From contig JAAAIG010000158.1 in assembly GCA_015852425.1 (NCBI GenBank), positions 1-47,770 on the forward strand: DNA of 47,770 nt. The letters run 5' to 3'. A program made the translations under genes and the position numbers. Of the stretch, positions 1 to 11,241 are shown in pieces. The notes beneath the pieces were generated by a model, which worked only from the letters and a program-made list of their open reading frames with translations, made no database searches and was not told where the DNA came from. Source of the stretch: Gryganskiella cystojenkinii (lineage: Eukaryota; Mortierellomycota; Mortierellomycetes; Mortierellales; Mortierellaceae). Positions within the stretch are counted from its first letter, which is position 1, and the number at the start of each line of letters is the position of its first letter.

Positions 1-53
1 GCAAGTCTGGCAAGGTCACCAAGGCCGCTGTCAAGGCTGGTGGCAAGAAGTAA
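1..53 (+). CDS. TEF1: Translation elongation factor eEF1A, last 16 codons (partial)
   Basis: The window opens inside a gene. Reading from base 3, the frame gives KSGKVTKAAVKAGGKK followed by TAA at 51-53. A lysine/alanine-rich tail containing KVTKAA is the usual C-terminus of fungal eEF1A, the GTPase that brings aminoacyl-tRNA to the ribosome in the cytosol. An AATAAA poly(A) signal follows at 131-136, so the strand and the gene end are consistent. Only 16 residues are visible. The call rests on the tail motif alone, and another lysine-rich tail (for example a ribosomal protein or histone) cannot be fully excluded. Confidence 0.65.
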   Translation, partial: KSGKVTKAAVKAGGKK

Positions 54-130
54 ATACTCTCATCAGTGTTTGCCCTTTCCGATCCTAAAAGAAAAATCGC
101 CTTTTGGCGTTGTTTTGTATCAAACCTTTG

Positions 131-136
131 AATAAA
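131..136 (+). terminator. Poly(A) signal AATAAA of the eEF1A gene
   Basis: AATAAA lies 78 bp after the stop codon and is followed by a T-rich stretch, as expected for a fungal 3' end. Confidence 0.5.
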
Positions 137-329
137 TGCATTTTTTTTTATCTGCTGTAAAACCTTGTCTCTTTTTTCTGTTGTGCGTGAGTGGGACTTC
201 ATTGGAGGCATGGTTTTGTTGCGAAGAAAAATTCTTTCTGATGGGAAAATATTAAGGGGTCCGTTTCATTTTTAGATTTGTTTTCTTTTGGTGGCAATCC
301 AAATTGTACTGTATTGGCCTAAATATTTT

Positions 330-2315
330 CTATGATATGTACGCAAAGGAAGGATGATTATCGCATGGTTCTTGAATCGATGCTTCCTTCTGATACTGCT
401 CCGGTGACAAGTTGGCCCTTCTCCTGTTCTCCCGGATGTACAAAATCTTTAGGAGCAGGATCAAGACGAAGGAGACACACAGCATGATCAAGGAAATGGC
501 GTGTCCCCGCTTTGTATGCCCGTCCGTGTACATGTGTCCACTGATCAGTCCTCCACAGTTACCAAACGAGATAATCAAACCGGTTGCAACAGCTCTCTTT
601 GTGTGACCCCCAAAGTTTGAAGAGATCCAGGCAACCATCGCCGGAACTGCAGAAAAGACGCCGCTGACGGTGATGGTCAGAGCGATGTACCGGGCTGTCG
701 TCGAGTGATGCTCGAGGACGATCAGGAGGACGTAACCAAGGATGGCTAAAAGAGTTGGCATCGCGTAATGAAATCCTCGTTCGCGGTACTTGTCCGACGA
801 AAACGCCGCAAGAAGCGTGCAGAGGCAGGCGACAAAGTACGCAGGAGCAGTCATCAGCTGAGATGTGAGTGCACTAAACAATAAGATAAAAAAGAATGTA
901 GGCTCTTGTTGGTACTACACCATAAAGGATCACCTACTGTTTTTGTCACCACGACAACGAAACAGAGAGCTTACTCGAATGAGAACTCGCGGACTAGGGA
1001 AGGCAAGAATAACGCGAGAGAATAAAGCGGAGTCATTGTCAAGATGTAAGGAAACATGTGCATGTACACTTTCCAGTCCACAAAGACATCTCGAAACTGT
1101 TTCCAAGAGAAGGCCGTCTCAGTGGCAGGACCAGCATCAACCTTGAGCCGCTTCACGGCTAGATGGCGTTCATCCTCGTTTAAGAAATAGGCCGTCTCGG
1201 GGTAATCAGGCAAGTACGCATACGAAACAAAACATAAAAGGACAGTGGGGAGACCCTCGAGGATAAAGATCCATTGCCAACCATGCAAGCCACGGACACC
1301 GTCCATCCGAGCGATTCCATAGGCGAGAACACCTCCGAAGGCTCCCGCCATGGTCGCTGTGCTGAAAAAAAGTCCGTTCCGGAGTGCTTGTTCACCGCGA
1401 GAATAGAAAAGTGAGATGACAAACACTGCTCCTGGGAAGAGAGCCTATTGTGAATGATAAAAAGGCAGATGTAGGCAATGAGTGACCTTGAAGTTCGCAA
1501 CAATATCGCTCCGCTCACCCTCTTTTCCCCTTACCGCCTCAAAGATGCCGAGAAAGAACCGAGTAGCGTAGAGGCTCGCAACGGAATTACAGGCGGCCAA
1601 AAGCATCGTCAATGTTCCCCAGATCAGCATGCAGAGTGAGATCCACCTCCGAGGACCCACTTTCTTCAGCTAGGAGTATATAAAGAAGTAAACATTCCAG
1701 TTAGACTTTTATGCCGTATTTTTCAATACTGATCCAATGAGGTATCTCCTGCACCATGTCCATACCAGTAACTGAGATGGCGTTTCCGCGATGATGTATC
1801 TATTAGAGCAGCACACAATAGCATAGGCGGATGCGTTAGTCGTTGGATCCATCGAAAGATCGAGCGTGCGGAAGGGAGCCTCTTTGATATCCATATTCCG
1901 CTGTCTAACCCGATAAAAAAGATTGAGAGTGCCCAGCTGTATTGGTTTGGAGTCAAGCCCAAATCTCTCTCCAATCCTGCAACTTTTGCGTTTCCAACTA
2001 AAAATGTATCGAAGTCAAGGGAATGTGAGCAGTGTTAGTTTCTGTGTAATGCCCCCTGGTGAACGATAATATTACCGATCTTCGTCCTCGTCCTCGTCCT
2101 CGTTCGACTTTACTGTTCACACGATCCAGGAAAGAGAGTAGGTACATCAGCGAGAGCAACGGCAAAAGGCGCCAGTCGATTTTACGTCGCAGCCGCGCAA
2201 TCTGGGCAGGATCGGGATGAAAATCATGGTGGAGCTCATATTTGTCATCGTAAAGGGCATCTTTGTAAACTTCTTCCTCAACCAAAGATCGTCGCCTTGG
2301 TAGTTGCTTTTCCAT
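330..2315 (-). CDS. MFS transporter, anion:cation symporter (Dal5/allantoate permease-like) family, copy 1
   Basis: Six exons on the minus strand: 2315-2114, 1997-1910, 1799-1766, 1669-1535, 1444-975 and 873-330. Together they give 1473 nt, or 490 aa plus stop. All introns are GT-AG and all phases agree. The N-terminal cytosolic part is followed by the first membrane helix ending in DRVN (about residues 64-67), the signature of the ACS branch of MFS carriers, which move organic anions such as allantoate, nicotinate or pantothenate with protons. The central half holds the GLHGWQWIFILEGLP block typical of the family. It has about 12 membrane segments, so a plasma-membrane site is likely. The start is the ATG at 2315, just inside a promoter shared with copy 2. 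The product is the same length as copy 3 and very similar to it, but two introns are present here (after LLKK and after FEA) that copy 3 lacks. The substrate cannot be read from the sequence. Confidence 0.85.
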
Positions 2316-2765
2316 TTTGTATTTGTGCTTCGTTTCCCGCCGGGTATATTGGTGACTAAAAATGGGTCAACCCGTGGTGGAAGGTATTTGTCGGCGGGTG
2401 AAAGAGATAAGAATCAGAGAAAAGAAACAAAAAAATACGAATTCGAGATCGTTTCCAGGAATACTGCCAGAAAAAATTGTCAGCGGCACGTGACTTTGGA
2501 ACTTATTATTTCCTGGCTGTGAATGGAAGGAAATAAAGAACCAAGAAGGCTGTCCGCCCTTGCCCTTGCTTTGCTCCTTGATGCCAAGGAGTACTGAAGT
2601 GATGGGGAAAGTAAAGACGCCTTTGTTTTTTATGTTGGTCCCTTGGGAACAGGCGACATCCTGATATTTTATCTTCCGTTTTCCCTCTGTTCCTTTTCCA
2701 TTTCTTTTACTTCATCTTCCTCTCTTATCGACGACGCCTTTACTTTTTCGTACTAGGTATCGGAA
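2316..2765. promoter_or_regulatory. Divergent promoter of MFS copies 1 and 2, with GATA-type sites
   Basis: This 450-bp gap separates two divergently transcribed transporter starts (2315 on minus, 2766 on plus). It holds GATAAG at 2406-2411, TTATCT near 2669 and CTTATC (GATAAG on the other strand) at 2724-2729. GATA factors are known regulators of Dal5-type nitrogen-source permeases in fungi. Control here by a GATA factor is an inference from short motifs that also occur by chance. The last of these sites lies within about 40 bp of the copy 2 start codon and may be transcribed. Confidence 0.35.
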
Positions 2766-5008
2766 ATGTCCACCATACACGCAGTCTCAGTACAATTTGA
2801 TTCTATATCGCCCACAGACATTACCCTTCACCGGAAGAATGTTTATTCGATCGACGGCAGCATCGCTGCAGACGACGACTTGATCTCAGAGCCCAAGGTA
2901 CCGACCGACACGGACTTGTATCAATCCAGAGAACTGATGCTGGGTAACAACGACAGTAATAACGACAATATCAACTATGAGGATGACGATAAAAACTTTG
3001 ACCCAGACTCAGAAGAGGTTAAGCGTGTCCGTTGGAAGGTGGATAAGCGACTGGTACCGATCCTCGGTCTTCTGTACCTCTGCTCGTTCTTAGACAGAGT
3101 CAAGTAAAAAAAAACACGCGCACAAAAAACAGATGGCACGAGAGATGTCAATGACTAGCCCTGATCACAAATACCTGATATACGTATTTTTTTATTCCTA
3201 TCGTTCTTCTGTGTAAAAAGCATCGGTAACGCAAAAGTGGCAGGTTTAGAAAAGGACCTGAAGCTCGATAACGGAGTCTACAACCTCGCTCTAAGCATCT
3301 TTTACGTCGGATACATTGCAGGTAGTCAAAATCGCCCGGCCTTCTTGATCGCTACCTTGCTACCTTGTAAATTGAATGATTACTAGAAGAAAAAACGGCC
3401 TTTCCCTTTTTCTACCATCAATAGGAGAGATACCTGCTAATCTCGCCGTAAGAAATCATCCTTTTTTTTTTTTTTTTGTTCGAGTATCGAAACTCATGCT
3501 CAAGTCTCTGACAGGCGACCCCTTTTTTTTCTACTCTTCTCTAATAATCATAGCTGAAGAAAGTTGGTCCGAAGCGATGGATCCCTTTAGTCATGTTTAG
3601 CTGGGGTCTTGTGTCGATGTGCATGGCGGCTGTGACCAACGGGGCAGGATTGTTAGCCACACGGTTCTTCCTGGGCCTCGCAGAATCAGGATACGCGCCT
3701 GGTCCAGTCTACGTAAGCCGGGACTGTCACAGCGAGGAAAACATTGTATTTATGCATTCATATATTTTACACTGATAGTTATCATGGTGATAACCAAATA
3801 GATCATATCCCTCTGGTACAGGAGACAGGAGCACGCTGTTCGGATCGGCATCTTTTTCTCAGCTGCGACCGCTGCAGGTGCCTTTGGAGGGATGCTCGCT
3901 TATGCGATCAGTTATCTGGACGGTGTTCGAGGATTGCATGCTTGGCAGTGGATCTTTATTTTAGAAGGTCTCCCAACAATCGTTTCCTGTCTGATCGCTT
4001 ACTTATTCTTGCCAGATTTCCCCGAGACGTCGACTTTCTTAACACCGGCCGAAAAGGCGTTGACTCTTCAGAGATTAAGAGTCGATGCAGGACCGGCGAC
4101 GGTCTCTAAATTCTCATGGAGCGAGGCCTGGTCTGCACTGACGGATTGGAAAGTCTATCATCACGTCTCAATCGGGTTTTTGCATGCGGTCACTTTTGCG
4201 TCCCTTGGTGTATTTGTGCCCTCGATCACGCTCGGCTTTGGATTCGAGTAAGTCCTCTGAATGGAACTTTTTTTGTTTTTTTTTCGTTCATTTTTTGCAT
4301 TTACGATGAGTGCTGATCAGTGTCAGTACCTTCTCACCTTTTGTTAGTCCTGTCACGACTCAGATCGCTACCGTGCCCGTTTATGTGGTCGCTTGTCTCT
4401 CCACGATCCTCCTTGCGGTTTCGTCCGATCGACTCTCGGAACGTGGGTACCACGGTGCGTTCGCAGAGGCGTTGGCTTGTCTGGGCTATGTTCTCTTGGT
4501 TGTGACTAGGCACTCCTCTCTCGCGGCTCGATACATCAGTTTGGTCATTTGTGCTAGTGGCGTCTATAGCGCGATTCCTATCCAGTTGAGTTGGCCGAGT
4601 TCAAACATAGGGGGGCATACTAAGAAGGCGGTCGCGATCGCTGCCTGTGTTTCGTTCTCTCAGTTCGGTAGTATCGTGGGAGGGCAGTTGTATCGAGAGG
4701 ATGATGGTAATTAACCTGGAGGACAGCTGTTATGAAGTCATTACACCCGTGTCCCAAAAAGAGAGAAAAAAAGAGCCTAATTTCAGTTTTCTCTTTGTAT
4801 ACGATTTTCTTTAGCACCTCTTTACGTCCGAGGCCACACGATTAGTGCTGCAACGTTGTTCATCAATATCTTTAATGTTCTGGCTCTAAAGTGGTTACTT
4901 CGACGCGAAAACCGCCGACGAAGCAACCTCACTCCGGAACGTCACGAACAGGAATGCAGTGAAAGTGATCTAACGGATAAGCATCCCGATTTCAAGTTCT
5001 TTGAGTAG
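2766..5008 (+). CDS. MFS transporter, anion:cation symporter (Dal5-like) family, copy 2
   Basis: Seven exons: 2766-3103, 3221-3321, 3425-3447, 3554-3712, 3802-4247, 4348-4706 and 4815-5008. They sum to 1620 nt, or 539 aa plus stop, with all introns GT-AG and in phase. The first exon encodes an acidic, N/D-rich cytosolic N-terminus of about 85 residues, longer than in the two neighbours. The first helix ends in DRVN, whose last codon is split by intron 1. Later blocks (KKVGPKRW, AWQWIFILEGLPT, SPEERGYH-like loop, NIGGHTKKAVA) align with copies 1 and 3. The family imports organic anions or vitamins across the plasma membrane, but the substrate here is unknown. Exon 3 is only 23 nt. The C-terminal exon is split by an intron that neither paralogue has. 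This copy is the most divergent of the three. Confidence 0.85.
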
Positions 5009-5236
5009 ACTTGTTCTCTTGTAGTTCATGATCAAAAGTTAAATATAAAGAAACTTCGAGAACTTCGAGCAGTAAGAGGAAGCAAAGGAACCCGCAGTTC
5101 GCAGGTGGATATTATTAAGAAGTACAGATGAGAAGTTGTGGATATTATGAAGATATTTACAAAAAAAACCCCTCAATTTTTTTCTTGGCGAATTTTGCAG
5201 GGATATAAGGCTCTCCCAGACTTTAGAGAGCGCCGT
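5009..5236. other. Convergent 3' region between MFS copies 2 and 3
   Basis: A 228-bp AT-rich stretch between two stop codons that face each other (5008 on plus, 5237 on minus). It should hold both 3' untranslated regions. No further gene is visible. Confidence 0.5.
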
Positions 5237-7055
5237 CTACGAAAAATAGCGGAACGAAGGGTGCTGATCACAGAGTTCCTCGCCCTCGGCTTCCTTAGCA
5301 AACTCCTCAGGTGTCAAATTGTCACGGCGTTTGTTCTCACGAATAAGCCCAAACTTCATGCCCAGAATCAAGATGCAAGAAACCGCCATCATGCAAGCGC
5401 AGATGGTATGTCCGCGAGTGTAGCCGTGGAGGGCATCCTCGGCTCTGTAGATTTGTCCACCAATCGCGCCGCCAATGTTACCAAACGAGATAATAGCAGC
5501 GGTGGCAACGCCGCGCTTAGTATGTCCACCGATATTTGTAGTAAACCAACTCAACATGGGAGGGACCGAGGAAAAGACACCGATGGCTGTGACGGTCAAG
5601 GAAACGTAACGGTTGACGACATGAGAGTCCTTTGTGACGATCAAGAGAATGTAACCCAAGCAGCCGATCGCAGTAGGGAACGCATAATGGTAGCCACGTT
5701 CACGGAAACGATCCGAAGAGAACGAACAGGCGATGGTGAAGATACAGGCAATGACATAGGCAGGACTGGACATAGCCTGAGTGGTCAAGGGGCTAGAAAG
5801 AAAGAAATGTAATGATTCCGTTAGTCTCCTTTCCTTCGGCGCTAGACGATAAACGACGAAAAAGTCCTCATTTGGACCCAACGAAAAATGAAAAATATTT
5901 ACCTGAACTTAAAGCCTTGGACAATCGAGGGCAGGAACAAGGAGAGCGAGTAAAGAGGCGTGGCGTTGAGGATATAAGTGATCATGTGCATGTAAACCTT
6001 CCAGTCCGTGAAAACGGCACGGAACTGCTTCCAAGAGAAGGCTGTCTCCGTCGCTGGACCAGCATCAATGACCAAACGACGCACTGCCAAATCCTTCTCC
6101 TCCTGGGACAAGAAGGGAGCCGTAGAGGGGAAATCGGGCAAGTAAAGGTAAACTACCACAGTCAAGAGAACCGTGGGGAGACCCTCGAGGATAAAGATCC
6201 ATTGCCAACCGTGCAAGCCCTGGACACCTTCCATCTGAGCGATACCATAAGCGAGAACACCACCAAAGGCACCAGCCATAGTCGCGGTACTGAAGAAGAG
6301 TCCATTCCGGAGGGCCTGTTCGCCACGAGTATACCAGAGCGAAATCAAGTAAACCGAGCCGGGGAAGAGTCCGGATTCTGTGAGACCCAAAAAGAAACGA
6401 GCTGCAAGCAAGCCTTTGTAATCTTTGACGGCGGCCATGGCCATCATAATGACACCCCAGGCCAACATGACGATCGTGATCCATCTCCTGGGTCCAATTT
6501 TCTTCAGTAGGATGTTGGAGGGAATTTCGAAGATGACATATCTAAAGTAACATTATTTTTCCAGCAGTAAAGATTAGTGCGTTGGTGATGACACGATCGA
6601 GCGAGGACCACTAAGCTCATCTGGTGAGAAGAGAGGTCTCTCGAAAAAGGGAGTGGGAAATATACTTACCCAACGAAGAAGATCGACAATGCCCAGTTGT
6701 ATTGACTGGGTGTGAGAGCGATATCCGTGGCAAGACCGGCAACCTTGGCATTTCCAACTATAATAAAAAAAATGAAATAGAAGCAATGGCTGTTTGAATA
6801 AGAGCTGTCGGACAAATACAGGGACGGTCTATGGCATCTTGGGATGTGGGTAAAAAAGGACTCACTGTTGACACGATCCAAGAAGGAGCAGAGATAAAGA
6901 ATTGAGATCAGAGGGATCAAGTGCCAATCGATCTTGCGTCTCAGTTTTCCAACAGCAACAGGGTCTAGGTCTGCTGTATGGTTGTTGTAAGCGCCTTCGG
7001 CATCAACCTGGTCAATCTTTTCCGAAGAGTATTCGACTGGAATCTTGCTCTCCAT
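5237..7055 (-). CDS. MFS transporter, anion:cation symporter (Dal5-like) family, copy 3
   Basis: Four exons: 7055-6866, 6757-6670, 6541-5903 and 5792-5237. The total is 1473 nt, or 490 aa plus stop, the same length as copy 1. The first helix ends in DRVN (residues 60-63), followed by the IGNAKVAGL segment. The central block GLHGWQWIFILEGLPT and the NIGGHTKRGVA segment match copy 1 nearly residue for residue, and long runs are identical at DNA level (compare about 6177-6230 with 1238-1290). As in copy 1, the product should be a 12-helix plasma-membrane carrier for an organic anion or vitamin. The longest exon, 639 nt, covers positions where copies 1 and 2 have introns. A TATA element sits about 190 bp upstream of the ATG at 7055. 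Confidence 0.87.
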
Positions 7056-9558
7056 CGTGTTGAATTTGTTGGAATTAAAGTGTCGTCTAGAATAGATATG
7101 AACAAGGATAGAAATACAAGGTGAGAGGGGGAGGGGGGAATCAGGATGAAAGATGGAGAGGGGATGTGGGAACAAAAAGGGAAAAAAAAGGAACAGGAGA
7201 GAAAAACGACTTTTGTGTTCGATCAGGGGGGGGCAACTTCACCTTTTATACCTTTTTGTGTGGGTGCATTGAGATCATGTACGACTCTTTCTACCGGCCC
7301 AAAAAAAGTTGGAGGATACAAATACTGTATCGTCTAGCGCCATCGAAAAATGGGTCATAAGAACAAAACTCGGCAATACGTTTATTCAAACTGTAAAAAG
7401 TGAGAAACCCCAACCTAACACGCCCACGGATGCCACTCCTGTTCCTGTGGAGGGACGGGGATTTTTAAAGGTTCAACAAATTTTAACCGCAGGCATCAGA
7501 AGTTGCACAATACAGCCAGTCAAATTCCGAGAGCGCATCCAATGGCGAAAACTGTGTCATATGACAAGATGAGGCTCTTGAAGGAACCATTCAGAGGCCA
7601 GCAAACTATCCCTATCTCCCTATGTTTTGGCTCTTATCCTGAGGGAGCTTTTTTTTTCTATTATCTCCACTCCAATGTTACTTTTTAGCTGGCGCCGAGG
7701 ATAGAAATGAACCTGGTTTTGTTGTTTGTTGGACTAGGCCGCAGCATTGAACTACAACTGTAAGAACAGAGCCTCTTTAGGTCCTGATCGATGTTCCTTT
7801 TGTTTCTCCCATTCTCTCGGTACCACGCAAGGGCTGCAAGAAGAACTCATGGTGTCCATTCGAGTTGTGTTTTGGCATCTCGCTATCTCTTACTGTACAT
7901 TCATCTCACTTCTCCACCCTCGATCTTGAGAATTGGACAGAGATAAAGAGTAGACTATTCAACGTACACACCATTGATCGACCTTCGTTATTCTTCCTTT
8001 GCCTTTGTTTTGTGGATGTGGTGCGATTGTTTGTCTTTTTCAAGCGACAAATCGTCCTCTTTCTCTCTGCTAATAGCCAGTTTTAGAAGAAGGATTTCTT
8101 CTGTTCCTTGAACGGAGCGGCGCATTGGTGATGATTTTTGGTGGTTGTTCTTAAGGTATCGTTTCCGTTTTCATCGTTGTACAAACCTTTGTTCCTTTTT
8201 GGCCGTTGCGCCGCTCACAACGAAATCTTGTCCCCTGTTCCCCAAAACACCCTGTCGTCCTCTCTCCCGGTTCCTTTGACAACCGACCGAAAAGACGTGA
8301 TCGGCCAAACCGCCGAGAAACTCAAAATGAGAGTTTCTCTCATGCAACGACGTTCGAAACATGAAAGAAAGCGACAGCTGGTGATTAGTAACAAACAGTT
8401 TTTTTTTAAAAATATTGTACAATATTTGGTTCTTATTCTTTTCCTTCTCCACAGGGGAGGGTTTCTGCACAAGCATACAAACAAACAACAACATTCAGAA
8501 CGATCTGAAAATGGTCAAAAACGACCTGTCGTCAGTGAGTAAACAAACAAGTGGGCATGCAAGGGAACCCTCTTCCTTCACCCACATATTGTTTTATTAT
8601 TTTGCTTTGTATTCCTATTCAACTGCGCGGTCGTTGTTCTCGCCTTTTTTTTAGTGACTGGTACAACACATCCCCGAAGTAGAAAAAAAGAGGCACCTCC
8701 GCGATTTTTATGTTATCCAGACATCCACCAGCTCTACTCTGAGTGCTTTCTTTGTATTTTCTCCGTTTAAGTCTTCTTCCTTGATCCTTCAAGCCTCCTT
8801 TTACTCCTCCCTTCTCCGGTTCGCTCAAATAATCTGCCGAGGAACCGTTAGAAGGGACCAAAGGAGGTGGATAGAAGTGAATATGAGCAAAAAAGGTCAT
8901 CCTTTTCTTTGAGGATCACTTGCCTTTGTTCTGTCAGGGCCAAAAAGGGAAGGAGGAGGGAGGAGTCATGTAACCTCGTATGGGGAAAAAATAGCATGTT
9001 TTTCTTGTCTGTATCGAAGGAAGAACTTGTCACAAGATTTTCTTTCCTCTTTCCTGTTTCCTAGCATGGATGATTGAATATTGCTTAGCGAAAAATGAGA
9101 GAAGTAAGGACAAGAGCTGTTTGTTTCGATTGATGGATGCAAGAAGTTATGGAAAGAGGTGAGGATCGTTTTTAAGGGTACTAAACATAGACAGTAGGTA
9201 AAGAACACAAGGTGGTTCAGTTGTTGGATGTATTTGACGAGTCATCACCCTGGGGAGGGGGAATATCAAATATTACCAACTCTTGGAGCTGCAGTCTGTC
9301 TCTTTTTTGGTGGTGTAACATCAGAGAGATCTTCGAGTGGCTTTGAACATTCCGGCCAGAAAAAAGGTGTGTGTCCCATTCCTGTCCAAAGGGATGTCCA
9401 AATCTATGGGAGACCCACAGGCAAGGGCCTTCTCCGAGGCTACATCAATATTTGGTCCTTGTTTCTGGTGCGCTTCGCCTGCTTTTCTCTTTTTCGTTTT
9501 CTTCCTCCCCTAACCGCATTAAAAAAAAGAAAAGAAAAGCAAAAGAAGTTAGAAAGAA
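7056..9558. other. 2.5-kb region without a supportable gene
   Basis: The part next to 7055 is the promoter of MFS copy 3. The rest is AT-rich, with many T and A runs. The short open frames in it (for example 8138-8542 on plus) show no splice-consistent continuation and no recognisable motif. No tRNA or rRNA is seen. Some of it may be the upstream region of the STELLO-like fragment that starts at 9559. Confidence 0.5.
7242..7252 (-). promoter_or_regulatory. TATA box of MFS copy 3
   Basis: On the minus strand the bases read GGTATAAAAGG, a near-ideal TATA element, about 190 bp upstream of the ATG at 7055. It is preceded by a C-rich run. No better TATA-like site was seen for the two neighbouring copies, so copy 3 may have a differently regulated core promoter. 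Confidence 0.5.
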
Positions 9559-10333
9559 ATGACCGGCCAGCGCAACAATGGCTGCCATAGCCTACTAGAT
9601 ATACACCTCACAACCGACGACTCTGGACTTTACTCTTCGCACTCTGCTCCTTCCTCGCACTTCCTTATCCATGCTCCACTTGCGCTCCACCAAACCATAT
9701 CCAGTTTCCATACCAAATACATTAACGCATCCACGACAGATTGTACAGCCATAAGCAAGGAACTCGACGAGAAGAGGAAGATCGCCGGGGAAAACTGGAT
9801 CGTGGTCACAACCATTAATCCACCTACAGATGCAATGGACCTTCTCTGCAATTTGGAAGGATGGAACGTGAGTATACAATCCTCCCCCCCCCTCATGATA
9901 CTGCAAACTCCTTTTTCTATTCCTCAGACATTCATCCCTCGTACGCTTGCTTATAGGCGGTAGTTGTGGCGGACACAAAGTCCCCGAAAGAATGGGCGTG
10001 TGGATCGTGCGAATACCTCTCTGTTGAGGACCAAAAATGCCTCAGCTACGGGATCGTTGAGGTCATTCCTTACAAAGCGTACACGCGCAAAAACATTGGC
10101 TACTTATGGGCTGTTCAGCAAGGAGCAACAGAGGTCTTTGATACTGACGGTAATGATCAAGGAACTCGGGTTCTTTCGACTTTTCTTATATCATTTCGAT
10201 AATCGAGAACCACGCAAAAGATTTTCATTACTGTCCCGAGAATGTGTATATATTATATAAGCATGATCGTCGCATACCCTACCAACTGGACTTCCAAGAT
10301 GCCGACGCTACCGGATACCCCAGCGGACCCTAG
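9559..10333 (+). pseudogene. STELLO-like (DUF288) glycosyltransferase, N-terminal half only
   Basis: Exon 9559-9867 joins exon 9957-10149 through a GT-AG intron in phase. The joined frame reads WIVVTTINPPTDAMDLLCNL, then GWN-AVVVADTKSPKEW, YLSVEDQK and ARKNIGYLW-type residues (here TRKNIGYLWAVQQGATEVFDTD). This is the N-terminal pattern of the STELLO/DUF288 family, Golgi-type glycosyltransferase-like proteins with a DTDDD-like site. After FDTD the homology fades. A possible third exon, 10221-10333, restores DTDD but soon hits TAG at 10331-10333, giving about 204 aa where the family has several hundred. No membrane anchor is visible at the start. A piece resembling the C-terminal half lies downstream at 12.7-13.3 kb, beyond a gene on the other strand, so this looks like a broken gene. 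Confidence 0.6.
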
Positions 10334-10529
10334 CTGTTTGCAACAAGTAATCATTAACGTCAGTGATAGCAATTTCGGCGAGATCTTTCCCAAGGATCAT
10401 GTTGAGTTCATTGATAGGCTCAAGAACTCTGGAAACACTCTGCTAGTGACGAAGGCAGCGGCGATGAGGATGACCGATCTAAAAAGCAGAGGGCTTAATC
10501 TTTCGCTCCAATATATCTATCTACCTTAG
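10242..10529 (+). other. Unassigned open frame after the STELLO-like fragment
   Basis: A 95-codon frame overlaps the end of the STELLO-like fragment in a different frame. It contains no domain I recognise and may be chance or decayed sequence of the broken gene. Real expression is doubtful. Confidence 0.15.
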
Positions 10530-10849
10530 CGCAACCGCAGCTAACTCTATAATTCTAAATAAAGTACCTTTTCTGATCCATTGCATCTATCAGCTAAGCT
10601 CCAATTTCGCTTTCCAAGCAACGCAATCTTACAATCGGGCATGCTAACCAAGTCGACTCTGAGACAAGGCCTAACCCCTACCCTGTGCAAGCGTGATCCT
10701 TCGCTCGTTTTTCTTCCTCTTTGCCTCTTTGTTCTTCCCACCCTCGACGCCTCTACGATAACACGTCCGCACCTCCACTGCCCCTTCTCCTTTTTGCTCC
10801 TACTCCTTCACACATCCTCACCTACCACTCATTTGATCGACATTATCGC

Positions 10850-11110
10850 GTTACTGTAGCCTCCAATTCTGCTCATCATTCTCTGTTTTGTTCCCTCCAC
10901 CCGCCCCTTTCCATTCCATCCTTACAGCCATACCGCCTCGAAGCCAGAACATTGCCACTACCACCATCACCCACATCACCAGCAACAACAAACACAAAGC
11001 AAGGCGATGGCTAGCAACCCCACCAGTGTACTTCCGTCTTTAGCACCAGAACAACCGTCGTCGCAGCGGCGACAGATTGAATATACAGAGCAACGCCCCC
11101 CAGTGCCATC
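10850..11110 (+). promoter_or_regulatory. Promoter/5'-leader-like stretch with an orphan start codon at 11007
   Basis: A pyrimidine-rich leader turns into a CA-rich leader (CACCATCACCCACATCACC and AACAACAAACACAAAG types) and ends in an ATG at 11007. This is how other genes in the window begin. The frame runs as MASNPTSVLPSLAPEQPSS and onward for 36 codons to a possible donor (GAG|GTAGGG near 11113). Beyond that only about 130 bp remain before the 3' end of the GT17 gene on the other strand, and no continuing exon is visible. It looks like the 5' end of a truncated gene, or a leader whose gene has been lost. Confidence 0.25.
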
Positions 11111-11241
11111 AGAGGTAGGGAAGTATACGATTATACTGTGGATTCATTTCCCAAGCGAAACGACTGATCTAAAGGTTTGCTCAAGTTTTTTATTTAAATA
11201 TTTAGAAAAAGAATGGTGTTGCAGTTGATTTCACCCCCGCG

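Noticed and set aside
2078..2105. TCCTCG hexamer repeat reading as RGRGRGR in MFS copy 1
   Set aside because: It lies inside intron 1 (donor at 2113, acceptor at 1998), so it is a small intronic microsatellite and not coding.
5138..6510. Long plus-strand frames (5138-5812, 5812-6510)
   Set aside because: They are antisense to MFS copy 3, whose exons explain the region with conserved motifs.
8138..8542. 134-codon plus-strand frame in the gene-poor region
   Set aside because: No motif, no splice continuation, and an overlapping minus-strand frame of similar quality; best explained by chance.
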